Source of the DNA: Andrena cerasifolii
Lineage: Eukaryota > Arthropoda > Insecta > Hymenoptera > Andrenidae
DNA length: 64,000 nucleotides
NCBI RefSeq assembly: GCF_050908995.1
Contig: NW_027484918.1
Location: 62,001-126,000, forward strand
Direction of reading: 5' to 3'
Shown one piece after another: positions 28,250 to 39,291 of this stretch. Each line of letters starts with the position of its first letter. Positions within the stretch are counted from its first letter, which is position 1. The translations under genes and the position numbers were made by a program. The notes under the pieces are model-generated. The model had not been told where the DNA came from. It worked only from the letters and a program-made list of their open reading frames with translations, and did no database searches.

Positions 28250-28640
28250 CCGTGGTTAAAAATGCAGAGGTAAAAGTGTATAAATAAAAATGTATATATA
28301 AAAATGTATAAATAGAAACGTAAAAGTAAAAATGTATATATAAAACTGTATAAATAAAAATGTATAGATAAAAGTGAATAAATAAAAATGTATAAATAGA
28401 AATGTATAAATAGAAATGTATAAATAAAAGTGAATAAATAAAAATGTATATATAAAACTGTATAAATAAAAGTGTATAAATAGAAACGTTAAAATAAAAA
28501 TGTATAAATAGAAATGTATAAATAGAAATCTATAAATAAAAATGTATAAATAAAAATGTATAAATAGAAATGTATAAATAAAACTGCATAAATAAACAAA
28601 GCGTCAACATGAATAAATAAATAAATAAACAACCAGACGA
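28250..28640. repeat. AT minisatellite (TGTATAAATAAAAA type)
   Basis: About 25 imperfect 12-16-bp units of the form TGTATAAATA(A/G)AAA. Confidence 0.85.
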
Positions 28641-29572
28641 GCAACAAAAATCACGGCTAAAATATCACAGATATTAGCAGGCAACACCGGCTATGTTCCC
28701 TTCGGCCGTCCCCGACCGAGCTCGTGTAAGAAAGAAGGACAGCAATAGAGTGGGAGACAGAGAGACGTGTCGAAGGAAGAACAGCTGTAGAGACAGAGAG
28801 AGAGAAAGCGGGCGATAGAGAAGGACGCGGAGGCGAAAAGGAAAGCCTCTCTATCGCGAGAGTCAGAAAATAAAGTAGACTAGAATAAAAAAAACCAGGC
28901 CTGATTCCCAAGCGGGAATCAGTTGTGCAGAAAAGTTCTACCCGCGGTAGAGAAGCAGGAAGGAGTCGGGAAACTCTCTGGAAGAGGTTTGTGTCGGGTG
29001 TTAAAAATGACAGGTTTTCTAACCAACGTCAACGAGTCCCAGTCAATTATTACACCTCTTCCTTTGAATTTTTCCGACGAGAACAGGAAGGAACCCCCCT
29101 CGCATGCACCGTGGTGCACCGCACCGCGATATTACTCGCGAAACGGCGAAATTCCACGCGTGCAATTTGAACCTTTCAGAAAACAACCAACGGCAAACCG
29201 TTAATTGTTTTGAGAAAGGTCGCGAGAAGAAGCGCGGGTTTGTAGGTGCCACCTGAGGCGCGGGGCGGGGGAGCGAGCTCACCCGTCCGCGACGATCAGC
29301 TGGGGGACTAGGTGCCGTGCGCCTACGTGACGTCGGAGAAAGTGACGTCACCCAGTGAACGGCTCCTAGAGGGAGAAAGCGATAGTTTAGAAGAGAAGGA
29401 AAAGACTTACTCGGTCGGTGGCTGTCGGGGCTCGTCGGCTTCAATCCCCGTCCTGGCAGCGGCGCACGCGGTCGGAGGCACTTTTCGCGGGACTTAGAAA
29501 TTTTCACCGCTCGGACCGAAGAACCTCCGCACACTTTGATCTTAGCCCTAAGGCCGAGAAGCCTTACAAAAT
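28641..29572 (-). other. Leader region of a minus-strand LTR retrotransposon
   Basis: Follows the PBS on the minus strand. It is purine/pyrimidine-skewed, has a hairpin GATTCCCGCTTGGGAATC near 28903, and no convincing coding frame. The internal coding region of this element is not found in the window beyond the LINE. Confidence 0.4.
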
Positions 29573-29590
29573 CCCACCGCTGTCACCAAA
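29573..29590 (-). other. Primer-binding site, tRNA-Leu type
   Basis: TGGTGACAGCGGTGGGAT on the minus strand starts four nt after the LTR end (ACGTGACA). It is identical to the PBS at 63875-63892. Complementarity to a tRNA-Leu 3' end is from memory. Confidence 0.7.
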
Positions 29591-29644
29591 AATATGTCAC
29601 GTCCCGGGTGAGGTCTTTTGGGGACGTCGACAATGGGAGGAGGA

Positions 29645-29880
29645 AAAATCTCAGGCGACGAATACTAAATCCGCCACACAGAGGGTTTTGAGGGAACTCA
29701 GGCGACGAATATGAAATCCGCCACACTGAGGGTTTGAGAAGGACTCAGGCGACGAATACTAAATCCGCCACACTGAGGGTTTGAGAGGGACTCAGGCGAC
29801 GAATATTAAATCCGCCACACTGAGGGGTTAGAGAGGACTCAGGCGACGAATATTAAATCCGCCACTCTAATCGACCAGGG
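29645..29880 (-). repeat. Tandem hairpin array, family-1 LTR (minus copy)
   Basis: Five units of about 46 bp. On the minus strand each reads CTCAG, TGTGGC, GGAT, a 5-nt loop, ATTC, GTCGC, CTGAG, giving an outer CTCAG/CTGAG stem and an inner GGAT/ATTC stem. One unit has an outer mismatch and one lacks the outer partner. Confidence 0.75.
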
Positions 29881-31032
29881 AAGGCAAATGTGTATTTAGA
29901 GCACGCCCGTTACGGTACTTCGTATTTGTGTTGGTTTACGAAGTAGGATTTACTGTTGCATTAGTATAAAAGAAACCGCGTTTAGTTCTTCTATAGATTG
30001 CACGGCTCATGCAGCGGTGTGTTTATAAACACGGGGCACGCTCTCGCGAATCAGCTGATGCGGCAGCTTGATTTCGTAGGGAATCCTTATGATTCTGGGG
30101 TATACACAATAATTCGAGACGTGGTTAATAACAAAGCCGTTTATTAGCCTTGTTTATGCGTTTTAACAAAGCGTGGGAATTTGTTAGCGCAAAACATGTA
30201 TATAAATTGTAATATGAAAATATGAATATGACATAAAATAATAGAGAAAAATGATATAGCTATTAGCAATATATATAATGGTATACAAAATAATAGATGA
30301 ATAACAATAAGCTTTTTAATGCAATAAGCGTTATTAATATAAGGTAATATGAAAATATATAGAAAGTATAAAAGAAAAGATATATATATATATATGTAGA
30401 TAATAGACGTTAATGATATGAATATATATATTAACGGTAATGAATTTGGTAGTATGGAGATGAACAATACGATATAATAATAGTAATAAATGCTTACAGT
30501 AGATGCCGTTGAACACTGGCTTTAGCACTTTAATATTTGAATGAACAATGAGGTTGAAGATCTTTAACACCGTTTGATACTTTTGATGCTATTTCGGCAA
30601 AAGAATATCGATGAAAGAGGACGCAGTCTCGCAGGACCTCGTATTTATGTGTTTTCACAGGAATATTGCGGGGGTGACGCGCGGTAAAGACCTTGACACA
30701 TTTCGGAATAAGACGCAGTATGACTTCCGGGGTTTTTATAAACGGTATGGCTATTAATAGCCATATTTTTGTCACGTACGCCAATTGCGTCGTAATTGGG
30801 TTACTGGGGTTTTTATAAACGGTATTTGGAGATACTCAACTCTTCGATTGGATTTCGGGTGTTTGATAGGAATAGGGGATAGATTGTTTGGACTTCATGA
30901 GTCGTAAAGAGGGGATTGAGACTTGGTCTCTATTTAAGAGGGATTTTGTAATGAGGGACTTGTTTGAATTCGTTTTTAAAAGAATGATTCGTGCCTTGTA
31001 GGACGAATAGGCGAAGAGGGTTTTGAAACGAC

Positions 31033-31182
31033 CATCTCGTGATGGAGACCACTAAGGTATATCAGCGAGGTGGAGGTTTGTATTGCTCATCTCGTGATGG
31101 GGATCTCTAAGATACATCATCGAGGTGGAGTTTTGTATCGATCATCTTGTGTTGTTGACCACTAGGGTGCAACATCAAGGTG
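31033..31182 (-). repeat. U3 hairpin group, family-1 LTR (minus copy)
   Basis: Three two-tier hairpins of about 40 nt. Outer stems are CTCG...CGAG in two and CTTG...CAAG in one. Inner stems are ACC/GGT in two and ATCT/AGAT in one. Pairing is kept while sequence changes. Confidence 0.7.
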
Positions 31183-31300
31183 ATCGGCGATTGAGGAGAT
31201 GGGGTAGGAGTTGAGTTTCATAGAGTTTAGTGGAGTGATTTCGAGGTTTCCTTGTGGAATTTGGAATAAGAGTGCGCCAAAAATCGTGGGACGTTACACA

Positions 31301-33135
31301 TTTATTATTATTATTTTATTTATTTATTTATTTTTAATTTTCTTTATTTTCCTATTTTTTATTAATTTTTAATTTTTTTTTAATTTTTATACATTTTTTT
31401 TTAATTTTTTAAATTCTTTTTAATTTTTTCAATTTTTTTTTAAATTTCTAAGAAAAAATTTTTTTTTTTTTTTAAATTTTTGTTTATTTAATTTTTTCTT
31501 TAATTCATTTATTATTATTATTTTATTTATTTATTTATCTTTAAATTTTTTTTAATTTTTTTTTTAATTGTTCTTTATTTTTTTAATTTTTTTTTAAATA
31601 TTTAAAAAAAAATTTATTTCTTTTTTTTAATTTTTTTTACTTTAATTTTGTAAAAAAAAATTATAAACTTTTTTTTAATTTTATTTTAATTTTTTTTAAT
31701 TTTTTTTAATTTTTTTTAAAATTTTTTTAAAAAATTTAAAAATTTTTTTTTAATTTTTTTAAAAAAAAAAATTTTTTAAATTTTTTTTAAATTTCTTAAA
31801 AAAATTAAATTTCTTAAAAAATTTTCTTTATTATTTTATTTATTTATTTATCTTTAAACTTTCTTTTATTTTTAAAATTTTTTAAAAACTTTTCTTAATT
31901 TTTTAAATTTTTTTAAAAAAAAATTTTATTTATTTTCTTCAATTTTTTTCTTAATTTTTAAATTTTTTTTTCTATTTTAAAATTTTATTTAATTGTTTAA
32001 AAATTTGTTTTTATTTAATTTTTTCTTTAATTCATTTATTATTATTTTATTTATTTATTTATCTTTAAATTTTTTTATTTTTAAAATTTTTTAAAATTTT
32101 TATTCATTTTTTAAATTTTTTTTAAATTGTTTTTTAATTTTTTAAAATTGTTTTTTAATTTTTCTAAAATTTTTTTCTAAAATTTAAAAAAAAAAATTTT
32201 TATTATTTTTTTTTATTTTTTTTCTTTAATTTTTCTTATTTTTTTTTTAAATTTCTAATTTTTTTTAAATTTTTTGTTTATTTAATTTGTCTTTAATTCA
32301 TATGTTATTATTATTCTATTTATTTATTTATCTCTAAATTTTTTATTTTTTTTAATTTTTCTTAATTGCTTTTAATTTTTTAAAAAAAAATAGAAAAAAA
32401 TTTTAATTTTTTTATTTATTTTTTAAAATTATTTATATAATTTTTATTTTTTTTATTTTAATTGTTTTTATTTTTTTTAAATATTTAAAAAAAAATTTAA
32501 ATTCTTAAAAAAAATTTTGAAACTTTTTTTTAAATTTTTGATTATTTAATTTTTTCTTTAATTCATTTATTATTATTATTTTATTTATTTATTTATCTTT
32601 AAATTTTCTTTTATTTTTAAAATTTAAAAAAAAAGTTTTAATTTTTTAAAAAAAAAATTTTAATTTTTAAAAAAAAAATTTCTTCAATTTTTAAAATTTT
32701 TGTCATTTGTTTATTTTAAATTATTTATTTATTTCTTTGTTTTTAATTTTTTTACTTTATTTTTTTTATTTTTTTTTTAATTTTTAAAAAAAAAATTAAA
32801 AAATTTTGTTATTTTGATTTTAAAAAATTTTTTTCTTAATTCTTTTTTTTTTAATTTTTAAAAATTGTTTTTAAATTTTTTTTAATATTCTTTAATTTTT
32901 TTTTAATTTTCTTAAAAAATTTTATAAATTTTTTTAAAAAATTTAAAAAAAAATTTTTTTTTAATTTTTATAAAATTTATTTTAAATTCTTAAAAAAAAA
33001 TTTTTTCTAATAATTTATTTTTTTATGTATTTATTTCTTTAAATTTTTTTAAAAGTATAAAACAAATATTTTTCATTTTTTTTTAATTTTTTAAAAAAAT
33101 TTAATTCTTTTTAAATTTTTTTTTTTAATTTCTTA
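31301..33135. repeat. A/T-only satellite block 1
   Basis: Almost no G or C. Homopolymer A and T tracts are punctuated by a recurrent core of about 60 bp: TTTATTTAATTTTTTCTTT, then AATTCATTTATTATTATTA, then TTTTATTTATTTATTTATC. Core copies are near 31480, 32000, 32275 and 32540. No gene. Confidence 0.9.
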
Positions 33136-33252
33136 TGTGACGTCCCACTATTTTTCGTGCGGGCCTATTCCAAAAATCTATTAGTAAACCTCAAAACCAC
33201 TCCACCGAAGTCCCTGAAACTCAACTCTTACCCCATCTCCTCAATCGTCGTT

Positions 33253-33347
33253 CACCTTGATGTTGTACCTTAGCGGTCCCCAATACAAGATGATCGATAC
33301 AAAACTCCACCTCGATGATGTATCTTAGAGATCCCCATCACGAGATA
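33253..33347 (+). repeat. U3 hairpin group, family-1 solo LTR
   Basis: Two two-tier hairpins: CTTG...CAAG with inner ACC/GGT, and CTCG...CGAG with inner ATCT/AGAT. They correspond to those in the other copies. Confidence 0.65.
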
Positions 33348-34488
33348 ATCGTTACAAAACCCCTTCGCCTATTCGCCACATGAGGCACGAATCCGTCCAT
33401 TTAAAACGAATTCAAACAAGTCCATCGTTACAAAAACCCTCTTAAATCGAGACAACGTCTCAATCCCCTCTTTACGACTCACAGAGTCCAAGCCAATCTA
33501 ACCGCTTTCCTATAAAACACCCGAAATCCATACGACGAGTTGAGTATCTCGTTTCGCAGTCATATAAACCCCAGAAACCTAATTGCGACGTACATTTGGC
33601 GTACGAGACATAAATACGTCTATTAATAGACGTACCGTTTATAAAAACCCCGGAAGTCCTACTACGACTTATTTCTTAAATATGTCAAGGTCTTTACCGC
33701 GCGTACCCCCGGAATACTCCTGTAAAATCTTATAAATACGAGGTCCTGAGAGGCCAGAGCGATCATTTTTCTGTCACGAAAGTCCGTGAACGACTAAATT
33801 ATATTACGAAAAGTTTATAATTGGATGATTCCAAAAGTGTTAAAATCAGTGCTCTACGGCAACTACCGTAAGCAATTATAATTATTAATATTGTTATTCA
33901 TCTCCATACCATTGACTATTATTATTTTGTCTATCAAAGCTTATTGCGAACCTTCATTATTTTGTATTACTAACGTTTATTACCTACATATATATATTCT
34001 CATTAATGCTTTCTTTGTGTATATATATTTTTTGCATTACTATTCTTATTGTATTCCATGTTATATTGCATTCTAAAGCTTATTGCGATCATTTATATTT
34101 CGTATTAGCAACGCTTATTGCTTCTATAATAATCTCATTTGCTTATATCTATGTACTTCATATTCATATTTTCATATTGTGATTAATTACTATCTATATC
34201 AATGGCATGTGCCAATGCTTAAAATCCCAAGCATTAGTAATAAACCGCTTAGTTTTAAATCACGCTTTCAATTATTGTCTGCACCCTTTGGTTACAAAGA
34301 TCCCAAACAAACAAGCTGCCGCAACAGCTGATTTCTGTTAGTGAACGCGAGACGCTTACTCTGTTTACAAACATACTATTGCATGAGCCGAATAATATAA
34401 CGGTAAATCCAATTACCGAGCCAAAACTAAAATAAGACCTAACAGGTGTTTCCAGGGTGTGTATTCGCCTTTTAAAACCTTCCCTGCT

Positions 34489-34905
34489 CGATTAGAGTGA
34501 CGGATTTAATATTCGCGCCTGATCCCCTTCAAAATCCTCAGAGTGCTGGATTATAGATTCGCGCCTGAATTCCTTCAAAATCCTCAGTGTGCTGGATTCA
34601 AGATTCGCGCCTGACGCTCCTCTCCTTCAAAACCCTCAGTGTGCTGGATTCAAGATTCGCGCCTGACGTTCCTCTGCTTCCAAAACCTCAGTGTGCTGGA
34701 TTATAGATTCGCACCTGAATTCCTTTCAAACCCTCAGTGTGACGGATTCAATATTCGCGCCTAAGTTCCTTCCAAACCTTCAGTGTGACGGATTCAATAT
34801 TCGCGCCTAAGTTCCTTCCAAACCCTCAGTGTGATGGATTTAATATTCGCGCCTGGTCTTCCCCCAAAAATCTCAGAGTGCTGGATTTTAGATTCGCGCC
34901 TGTCT
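34489..34905 (+). repeat. Tandem hairpin array, family-1 solo LTR
   Basis: About nine units of 45-60 bp downstream of the TATA box. Each has GGAT-5 nt-ATTC preceded by (T)CAGTGTG and followed by GCGCCTGA, so TCAG/CTGA can form an outer stem in most units. Confidence 0.7.
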
Positions 34906-34960
34906 TTTTCCTTCCCCATAGTCATCGTTCCTAAAGACCTCATCCGGGACGTGACACTTA

Positions 34961-35842
34961 AAATATTTTTTAAAATTCTTTTAAAAAAAATATTAATTTA
35001 TTTTTTAAAATTTTTTTATCTATTTTTTTATTTCGATTTTTTATTTTTATTTACTTTAATTTTTTTTTAATTTTGTTTTTATTTTTTTTTAAAAAAAATA
35101 AGATTTTTTAACATTATTTTATTGTTTCTTAATTTTTTTGAAAAAATTAAAAAAAAAAATTTTTAAAAAAAAAATTTTAAATTTTTTTATTTATTTTTTT
35201 ATTAAATTATTTATTTATTTCTTTGTTTTTTATTATTTTTTTACTTTAATTCTATTTTATTTTATTTTTTAATTTTTTAAAAGATTTTCTAAAAAAAATG
35301 TTATTTAGATTTTTTAAAATTTTTTTCTTAATTCTTTTTTTTTCAATTTTAAAAATTGTTTTTAAATTTTTTCAATTATCTTTAATTTTTTGAAATTTTT
35401 TGAAATTTTTTTAAAAATTTAAAACAAATTTTTTTTTAATTTTTTGAAATTTTTTCAAAAATTTTTTTTAATTTTTATAATTTTTTTTTAATTATTTTAA
35501 AAAAATTTTCTAATATTTTTTATTTTTTATGTATTTATTTTTTAAATTTTTTAAAAACAAATTTTTTTATTTTTTTTCATTTTTTAAAATTTTTTTTTAA
35601 TTTTTATTTAAATTTCTTAAAAAAAATTTTTAAATTTTTTTAAAAAATTTTGGTTATTTAATTTTTTCTTTAATTCATTTATTATTATTATTTTAATTAT
35701 TTATTTATCTTTAATTTTTTATTTATTTTTTAAAATAATTTTATTTAATTTTTTTAAAAAAATTTAATAGTTTTTTATTTTTTTTTAAATTTTAAAAAAA
35801 ATTTAATTTTTATTTTATTTTTTTTTGTTAATTTTTTATTTT
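34961..35842. repeat. A/T-only satellite block 2
   Basis: Same composition as block 1, with a core copy near 35650. No gene. Confidence 0.9.
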
Positions 35843-35846
35843 TTTA

Positions 35847-36807
35847 TGTTACGTATGTGGATTTTTTCCCATACGCCGCTCTCAACCACTTTTCGAGCTC
35901 GCGTCTGCGAAGGGAAAACGCCCTAAAATCCTTTTGCTTATCACATACCACTAAGGGGGGTCATGATCTCGACCATCTGGATCACGACCATGGGAACGGG
36001 AGTGACACGACGACGACCCCGAAGAATTTCCTTATATGGAAATTTCTAATGCATCCCCACTCATACACATTTACTACACTATTTAACCGCGGCATTCACA
36101 TTTGTACTATAATTCATTATTGAATACACGAATGGTGTTCACTTCTAAATCGAGTTGATTCGTTAAAACCCATCTTTTACCCAGCGATCCTTATAATATT
36201 AGTAGCGCTCACCCACTGATACAACTTTACCGCTCGAGTTGTATCGAATATAAATTAAGAGTTACGAGGCATTAGTAACATTTCCCGCGATTCCCTGATC
36301 TAGCATCAGGTTCGTTCGCAACCTTTCATCCAGAACAAGGAATCTTTACCAACCTAGTGGCTACCCGATTTCGCATCGGGTTCGTCCACGCTTAACCCTC
36401 CTACGGCTCCCTGATTTCGCATCAGGTTCGTCCGTATCCTACAGCTCCCTGGTTTCGCACCAGGTTCGTCTATGAATAATCAAACCTCCTAACAGCTCCT
36501 CGACTTCGCGTCGAGTTCGTCTGTGAACAACATCCTAGTGACACCCCGATTTCGCATCGGGTTCGTTCACGACGTTTCACCCTCCTGCGGCTCCCTGATT
36601 TCGAATCAGGTACGTCCGCGCTTGACTCCATTCCTAGAGGCTCCCTGATTTCGCATCAGGTTCGTCCTCGCCGTCAATAATCCAAGCGGCTCCCTGATTT
36701 CGCATCAGGTTCGTCCGCGCACCTTACTAACAAATTCATAAACCATATTCCTTGGGAAATACCCTTTTCGCCGGCCTCTCGCGTTGCCGCAGCCCCGGCT
36801 CGTAACA
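35847..36807 (+). mobile_element. Solo LTR, family 2, carrying nine covarying hairpins
   Basis: 961 bp, TGTTACGTATGTGG...CCCCGGCTCGTAACA. It is flanked by TTTA at 35843-35846 and 36808-36811, although the flank is low complexity. TATTTAA at 36080-36086 suggests a transcription start near 36110, so the hairpin array at 36287-36718 lies in the transcribed part. No internal region or PBS is present. The termini resemble those of Gypsy-2 but the body differs. Confidence 0.75.
36287..36718 (+). repeat. Array of nine 33-nt two-tier hairpins with covarying stems
   Basis: Units start at 36287, 36357, 36402, 36441, 36492, 36538, 36587, 36637 and 36686. Each is: 4-nt outer stem, CTC-like 3 nt, 6-nt inner stem, TTCGC loop, inner partner, TTCGT, outer partner. 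Inner stems are CCTGAT/ATCAGG, CCCGAT/ATCGGG, CCTGGT/ACCAGG and CTCGAC/GTCGAG, all perfect. Outer stems include GCGA/TCGC, GTGG/CCAC, ACGG/CCGT, ACAG/CTGT, GTGA/TCAC, GCGG/CCGC and GAGG/CCTC; one unit has a single mismatch. Spacers of about 10-40 nt are not conserved. Confidence 0.92.
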
Positions 36808-36828
36808 TTTATTTTTTTACTATATATT

Positions 36829-37189
36829 TGTTGTGAGGTACAGGTGTAGATGCCGGGCACAGGGATTCGGTATGAACCGAAGGTAGTGGATCTTTAGCCG
36901 GTTTAAGAGTTGGAACTCACCGTAGAGTGAACAAAGATTTATTGAGCTTGAACTGACAATGGCGCGGCGATCATGGTAGTGATCGGTAAGCGATTCGCAA
37001 AAGTTGAGAGCGCGAGCCCCGTTTGGGCGGTGGTTATATATGGTCATTTTGGGTCACGATGGGGCCTAATGGTCGCTGTCCGATGACCCGTGGCTGTGCA
37101 ACTTTCGTTATCCGCGCATCGTTGGCGGATTCCTTAGCATTGGGACACGTCTTGCGGGCTCGATGCTAAACGGTGGTTGTTTCACAACA
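36829..37189 (-). repeat. Gypsy-1 3' LTR
   Basis: On the minus strand it reads TGTTGTGAAACAACC...CCTCACAACA, 361 bp. It has a segment of about 57 bp absent from the 5' LTR and lacks a block of about 95 bp present there. Confidence 0.85.
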
Positions 37190-37212
37190 TCCTCCCCCCC
37201 CCCCTTGGAAGA
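37190..37212 (-). other. Gypsy-1 polypurine tract
   Basis: On the minus strand a G-rich purine run (AAGGGG...GAGGA) directly precedes the 3' LTR, as needed for plus-strand priming. Confidence 0.8.
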
Positions 37213-37409
37213 AGGGTGGCTGTATCGGGATAAATTGGTCTTATTTCTATTGCTCAGAGTCAGTTCGTTACATAAGGTTTCCCGATTACAATGTTTTATA
37301 CAATCGTTTCTTAGTTCAATTTCCTAATTGTACATTGAGTTCTGATCGTGATATTTTTGGTGTTGGCACAGTGTATACGGTCTGTGCCTCGCGTTTCGTT
37401 GTTTTCTTA

Positions 37410-39110
37410 TGATGACTTACCAAGTATATTATAATTGCTAGTACTATTGCTATTACGGTTAGTATCGTTGTCGCACTTGGATACAATATGTGCCATATTG
37501 GTATGTTTTAATGTTTCGCTTCTGTTGGTAGTTCGTTTTTTACCTGATTATGTTGTTTGTACAATTTAGAAAATTCCGAAGGGTCTTTTGTGATGTGAGG
37601 GGTTTTGTTCGTGTGGCGTTAACTAATCCTGCTATGTTCGGGTCTGCGGTTATGTTGTAAAGTGTTGCTGTTTTTATTTCTAAGTCTTGTTCGTATAGTG
37701 TTTTTTGGTTACGCAATAGTACTTCTTTACTGCTTATTTTACAATTGTCTTTTAACGTGATAGTTCCCGAGTGCGTGAGTGTTGTTTTGAATGTTTTACT
37801 ATTGGTACATTGGATTGTGATCGTTTCTGGTTCATGGGTCGCGTAGATCCATGTCGCCGGTTGTGCCGTGGCAATCCAGAGGCTATTGTTCGCTGTAAAA
37901 TATTTTACTTCGCAGTTTTCGGGGAATTTATCCGTGAATTGTAACCATAAGTTGACCTCGCACTCGCGTGTCTCCGTCAGCTTATGTACAACCATCGGTT
38001 GTTTACAGTAATATTGGGATACTATTTTTTTACATTTTTGTAGTTCTTGTTCGCTTGCGATTATGTATTGATCGTCATCCGTGTCGAGTATCATGATTCG
38101 TGAATGAGTGACTAACAACGTATATATATTATCGCGTACATGTATTGGGACCGGGGTTGCTTCTATTACACAGTAGGTCTGGGAGGTAATGAGTGGTATT
38201 TTTATAACGGTAACGAGTGTTTGTTTTTCATAGTATGCTGCGATTGATGATAAACGCTCGATTAGGTGCGCGTTCTCTAACGTAGGTACTAGTGGGAATG
38301 TGAATCCGTCTGGTAAGCGCGATACCGCTGTCTGTAATAATCTTATTATTTCTGCGTTTGATAACACGCTTGGTTCTATGCTCCCACTTTTTAGCTGACT
38401 ACAGTATTGTTTTACGTCCCTTAAGTCATTCAGTAGGTCGACTAGCAGTGAGTTCAATGTCGCGAAGTGATCCACTAGGTCAGTACGTATTTTCTGCCGC
38501 GGAAGCTCCGTCTCGACTTGCACTCGCAGCTGTCTTGTCTGTGTTGCTAGTATTTTTTCGTTTTCTTGTATCGTCTGTTCAATGTCGTGTAGGTGGTGTA
38601 GGGTATTGTTTGTTAGTTGTATTTGTCGTCTTATTGTTGTCTGTAGTGCGTCTTGTCTACTGTCTACTTCCGCGAAGTGTGTTCCGAAAATTGTTTTTGC
38701 TATTGAGCCTATTCCGTTTATTAAGCCTCTTCGTTTGTTTTGAGTATATGAAGGTATTTGATAAATGTGTTGAATTTGTCTGTTTAATCCTTCCGTTCGC
38801 CTCACCAAAACACCAAGGTAGTTTTGGCATGTTGATTTTAGCTCTCGTATGTAAGCTGGTAAGTTGCATAATGTTGTTACCTCTTTGATGTATGGTTTTA
38901 ATTGTTCGTACCTCCGTATCAGTGGCTCTGTGTCTAATCGTGTCACTATCTTCCACTCATTTGTAGGTGTAAGTCGCCGATGTGGATAAAGTGGATTCCC
39001 GCGCTATGTTTCGTGGGTTCGATTATGTATGGTAATGTGTCGCTAGTGGCCGTAGCCTGTGGAGTTAGATACTGCAGCCCGATGCACCTGTAAGACGTAT
39101 TAACTCAAGT
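37410..39110 (-). pseudogene. env: Gypsy-1 envelope (F-like fusion glycoprotein), broken
   Basis: The main open frame (37540-38946, 468 aa) carries a furin-like basic site followed by a hydrophobic segment (NKRRGLINGIGSIAKTIFGT), typical of baculovirus-F-like env of insect errantiviruses, then heptad-like helices. The N-terminal ectodomain part continues upstream in another frame (about 38950-39110). The transmembrane segment (TILTVIAIVLAIIIYLV) is in a different frame at about 37420-37480, behind a TAA near 37508. At least two frame breaks and a stop therefore separate ectodomain ends and anchor. No functional Env is expected. Confidence 0.8.
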
Positions 39111-39291
39111 CGTAACATGGAAGTCTGAATCTATCCCTTCCTAATTTCTTTTCGCGCGTGCCTATATATAGCGTTGTTCCGCGATTTTTCTTTATTTTTC
39201 AAAAAGATTCCAATTATATCTATTTCGTATGTTTCCTAATTTATTTTCCTTTATTCCCATTTCCTCTCTCCCGCCTGTAGTATTAGCGTTT

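Larger units (their letters stand above)
29595..31298 (-). mobile_element. 5' LTR of family-1 LTR element (minus)
   Basis: Starts (minus) TGTAACGTCCCAC and ends CCGGGACGTGACA, followed by a PBS. Its body matches 33136-34956 and 62235-63868. It contains a U3 hairpin group (31033-31182), a TATA-like CATAAATA at 30642-30649 and a tandem hairpin array near the end. At 31299 it meets the A/T satellite. Confidence 0.8.
33136..34956 (+). mobile_element. Solo LTR, family 1
   Basis: TGTGACGTCCCAC...CCGGGACGTGACA, 1821 bp, flanked by CTTA on both sides (33132-33135 and 34957-34960), a 4-bp target duplication. TATAAATA is at 33731-33738. No PBS follows, so it is a solo LTR inserted in the A/T satellite. 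It is opposite in orientation to 29595-31298. Confidence 0.85.

Noticed and set aside
28903..29534. Coding gene between the LINE and the LTR
   Set aside because: Open frames on both strands are Arg/Ser/Pro-rich, lack motifs and lie in a retrotransposon leader.
29595..34956. A single foldback transposon formed by the two inverted arms
   Set aside because: Each arm has LTR termini. The right arm has its own CTTA duplication and the left arm has a PBS, so they are independent LTRs of one family.
36287..36718. CRISPR-like array (short repeats with variable spacers)
   Set aside because: Units are hairpins with changing stems, spacers are short and irregular, the host is eukaryotic and no cas genes exist. 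It lies inside an LTR.
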